Assembly (NCBI RefSeq): GCF_022179385.1
Contig: NZ_BPQS01000005.1
Span: forward strand, 1 to 64,000
Length of the DNA: 64,000 nucleotides
Direction of reading: 5' to 3'
Source: Methylobacterium longum
Lineage (GTDB): Bacteria > Pseudomonadota > Alphaproteobacteria > Rhizobiales > Beijerinckiaceae
Shown here in pieces: positions 62,248 to 64,000 of the stretch (positions within the stretch are counted from its first letter, which is position 1; each line of letters starts with the position of its first letter). Position numbers and translations under genes: made by a program. The notes beneath the pieces are model-generated. The model made no database searches. It was not told the origin of the DNA and saw only the letters and a program-made list of their open reading frames with translations.

Positions 62248-63674
62248 TCGCTGCGTCCCAGAAACTGACCCGCGCCCTGATGCGCCTCGGCCCGGCGATC
62301 CTGCCCTTCGCGGACGCCGCCACCGTCGAGCTGCCCCTCGGGCGTCTCCTGCGCCTCGCCCTGTTCCAAGTCACGGTCGGCATGGCCGCGGTTCTGCTGA
62401 TCGGCACCCTGAACCGGGTGATGATCGTCGAGCTGGGTGTACCGGCCTGGATCGTCGCCGTGATGCTGGCGCTGCCGCTGATCTTCGCACCGTTGCGGGC
62501 GCTGGTCGGCTTCCGCTCGGACACGCATCGCTCGGTGCTGGGCTGGCGGCGGGTGCCCTACATCTGGTTCGGCACGCTGCTGCAGTTCGGCGGCCTGGCG
62601 ATCATGCCCTTCGCCCTGCTGATCCTGTCGGGCGACACGACCGGGCCGCTCTGGGTGGGCGACCTCGCGGCGGCGCTCGCCTTCCTGCTGGTCGGGGCCG
62701 GCCTGCACACCACCCAGACCGTCGGGCTGGCGCTCGCCACGGACCTCGCTCCCGCGCATGCGCGACCCAAGGTCGTGGCGCTGCTCTGCGCGGCCCTGCT
62801 GTTCGGCATGATGGCCAGCGCCGTGGTGTTCGGGCTGTGCCTCGCGCATTTCTCGCCCGTGCGGCTGATCCAGGTGATCCAGGGCGCAGCGCTCGTGACA
62901 ATCGTCCTGAACGGCGTCGCCCTGTGGAAGCAGGAGCCACGCGATTCTAACCGGACCCAGGCGGCGCAGCCGCGCGACTTCGGTGCATCCTGGCGCGCCT
63001 ATGCGGGAGAGGGCACCGCCCGCCGCCGTCTCGTGGCGATCGGCCTCGGCACCGCGGGGTTCTCGATGCAGGACATCCTGCTGGAGCCCTATGGCGGCCA
63101 GATCCTGCATCTGTCGGTGGCGGCCACCACGGCCCTCACCGCGCTCCTCGCCGCCGGCGGCGGCCTCGGGCTGCTGATCGCGGCGCGGTGGCTCGGGCGC
63201 GGCGGCGACCCGTTCCGGGTCTCGGCGGTCGGAGTGGGTATCGGCATCCTGGCGTTCTCGGCCGTCGTCTTCGCCGCGCCACTGGCCTCGGCGGACCTGT
63301 TCGCCGCGGGCGTCAGCCTGATCGGGCTCGGCGGCGGCCTGTTCGCCCACGGCACGCTCACCGCCTCGATGAACCGGGCCGGCCCTGAGGATACCGGTCT
63401 GGCGCTCGGCGCCTGGGGCGCCGTGCAGGCGACCGCGGCCGGCCTGTCGATCGCGGCCAGCGGCCTCGTGCGCGACGTCGGCGGCGCCATCGCCCAGTCG
63501 GGGGTGCTCGGCGAGGGCATGAACGAGCCCGCCATCGGCTACCTCATCGTCTACCACATCGAGATCGCCCTGCTGTTCGCCGCGCTCCTGGCGCTCGGGC
63601 CGCTGGTGCGTGAGGACGCGCGTGCAGAGGTTCGAGACCGGCTCGGCGGCAATCTTGCCGGCCGGACGGCCTAA
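62244..63674 (+). CDS. lhaA: light-harvesting 1 assembly protein, PucC/LhaA family
   Basis: 476 residues, about twelve helices. The conserved segments LPLGRLLRLALFQVTVGMAAVLLIGTLNRVMIVELGVPAW, ALVGFRSDTHRSVLGWRRVPYIWFGTLLQFGG and FSMQDILLEPYGGQIL place it with LhaA (ORF1696). It is needed for LH1 assembly in related bacteria. Its position between bchM and puhA is the canonical one. Confidence 0.95.
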   Translation: MIAASQKLTRALMRLGPAILPFADAATVELPLGRLLRLALFQVTVGMAAVLLIGTLNRVMIVELGVPAWIVAVMLALPLIFAPLRALVGFRSDTHRSVLGWRRVPYIWFGTLLQFGGLAIMPFALLILSGDTTGPLWVGDLAAALAFLLVGAGLHTTQTVGLALATDLAPAHARPKVVALLCAALLFGMMASAVVFGLCLAHFSPVRLIQVIQGAALVTIVLNGVALWKQEPRDSNRTQAAQPRDFGASWRAYAGEGTARRRLVAIGLGTAGFSMQDILLEPYGGQILHLSVAATTALTALLAAGGGLGLLIAARWLGRGGDPFRVSAVGVGIGILAFSAVVFAAPLASADLFAAGVSLIGLGGGLFAHGTLTASMNRAGPEDTGLALGAWGAVQATAAGLSIAASGLVRDVGGAIAQSGVLGEGMNEPAIGYLIVYHIEIALLFAALLALGPLVREDARAEVRDRLGGNLAGRTA

Positions 63675-63692
63675 GAGACGGGGAGGTCAGCC

Positions 63693-64000
63693 ATGCCAAC
63701 CGGCGCACTTACAGGTTACGTCGACGTCGCCCAGGTCGTGCTATACGCGTTCTTCCTGTTCTTCGCCGGCTTGGTCTTCTGGCTGCGCCGCGAGGATCGG
63801 CGCGAGGGCTACCCTCTGGAGAACGAGACGGTCGGGCGCCGCAAGGCGGACGATCCGGTGCTGATTCCCCGGTCCAAGGCCTTCCACCTGCCCGGTGGCG
63901 AGACGACCTACGCGCCGCAGGCGGTGCACGGCCGCAACGACATCGAGACCGGCATTCCCGCCCGCAAGGTCGAGCCCTGGCCGGGCGCTCCCTACGAGCG
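63693..64000 (+). CDS. puhA: photosynthetic reaction centre H subunit, 5-prime part
   Basis: The reading frame is open from ATG 63693 to the window end (102 codons). A ribosome-binding site (GGGGAGG) precedes it. One membrane helix (VVLYAFFLFFAGLVFWL) is followed by RREDRREGYPLENE, the standard PuhA start. The H subunit caps the reaction centre on the cytoplasmic side. The rest lies outside the window. Confidence 0.95.
   Translation, partial: MPTGALTGYVDVAQVVLYAFFLFFAGLVFWLRREDRREGYPLENETVGRRKADDPVLIPRSKAFHLPGGETTYAPQAVHGRNDIETGIPARKVEPWPGAPYE

Overview
The window is chromosomal DNA of very high GC from an alphaproteobacterium. It most resembles Methylobacterium or a close relative within the Hyphomicrobiales. 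Three things point there: DivK/PleD, EipB (DUF1849), DUF3572 and a MucR-type regulator tail; the slt-dapA-smpB, rpoZ-rsh and hisC-tyrC gene pairs; and a bacteriochlorophyll gene cluster of the type found in aerobic anoxygenic phototrophs. The assignment is from recognised proteins and gene order, not from a database search.

Bases 1-10 kb are accessory: a MucR-like tail, many short, poorly conserved ORFs, a PilZ protein, a row of small secreted proteins on the minus strand (3.7-6.3 kb) including a glycine-rich one, an outer-membrane OmpA protein with tandem BON-like modules and a lysine/alanine repeat inserted in its OmpA domain, and a YidB-like protein.

Bases 10-44 kb are largely housekeeping. 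In order: fatty-acid synthesis (fabD-fabG-acpP-fabF, minus strand), rpoZ-rsh, a NYN-domain protein, a peroxiredoxin, smpB-dapA facing slt, a catalase-like peroxidase, metX-metW, hisC-tyrC, msrA, a lone trpB, an ABC exporter, eipB, the cell-cycle regulators divK-pleD, accA with a coupled DUF1796 peptidase-like gene, an L,D-transpeptidase lipoprotein and an enolase-superfamily dehydratase.

Bases 44-64 kb hold the photosynthesis cluster. The minus strand carries bchG-(PucC-like)-bchP-tspO-(unknown membrane protein)-(triheme cytochrome c), with start/stop overlaps through most of the run. The aerR-ppsR regulators are also on the minus strand. Diverging from them on the plus strand is bchF-N-B-H-L-M-lhaA-puhA, with puhA cut off by the window end. 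The bchG and bchF upstream regions each carry an 18-bp PpsR-type palindrome ending exactly in TTGACA, followed by a TAGCCT hexamer, which suggests repression by occlusion of the -35 element. No CRISPR array, insertion sequence, rRNA or tRNA was recognised, and I found no clear anti-phage or otherwise novel multigene system. The best leads are the unknown genes attached to the bchG operon, the split OmpA protein and the DUF1796 gene coupled to accA.
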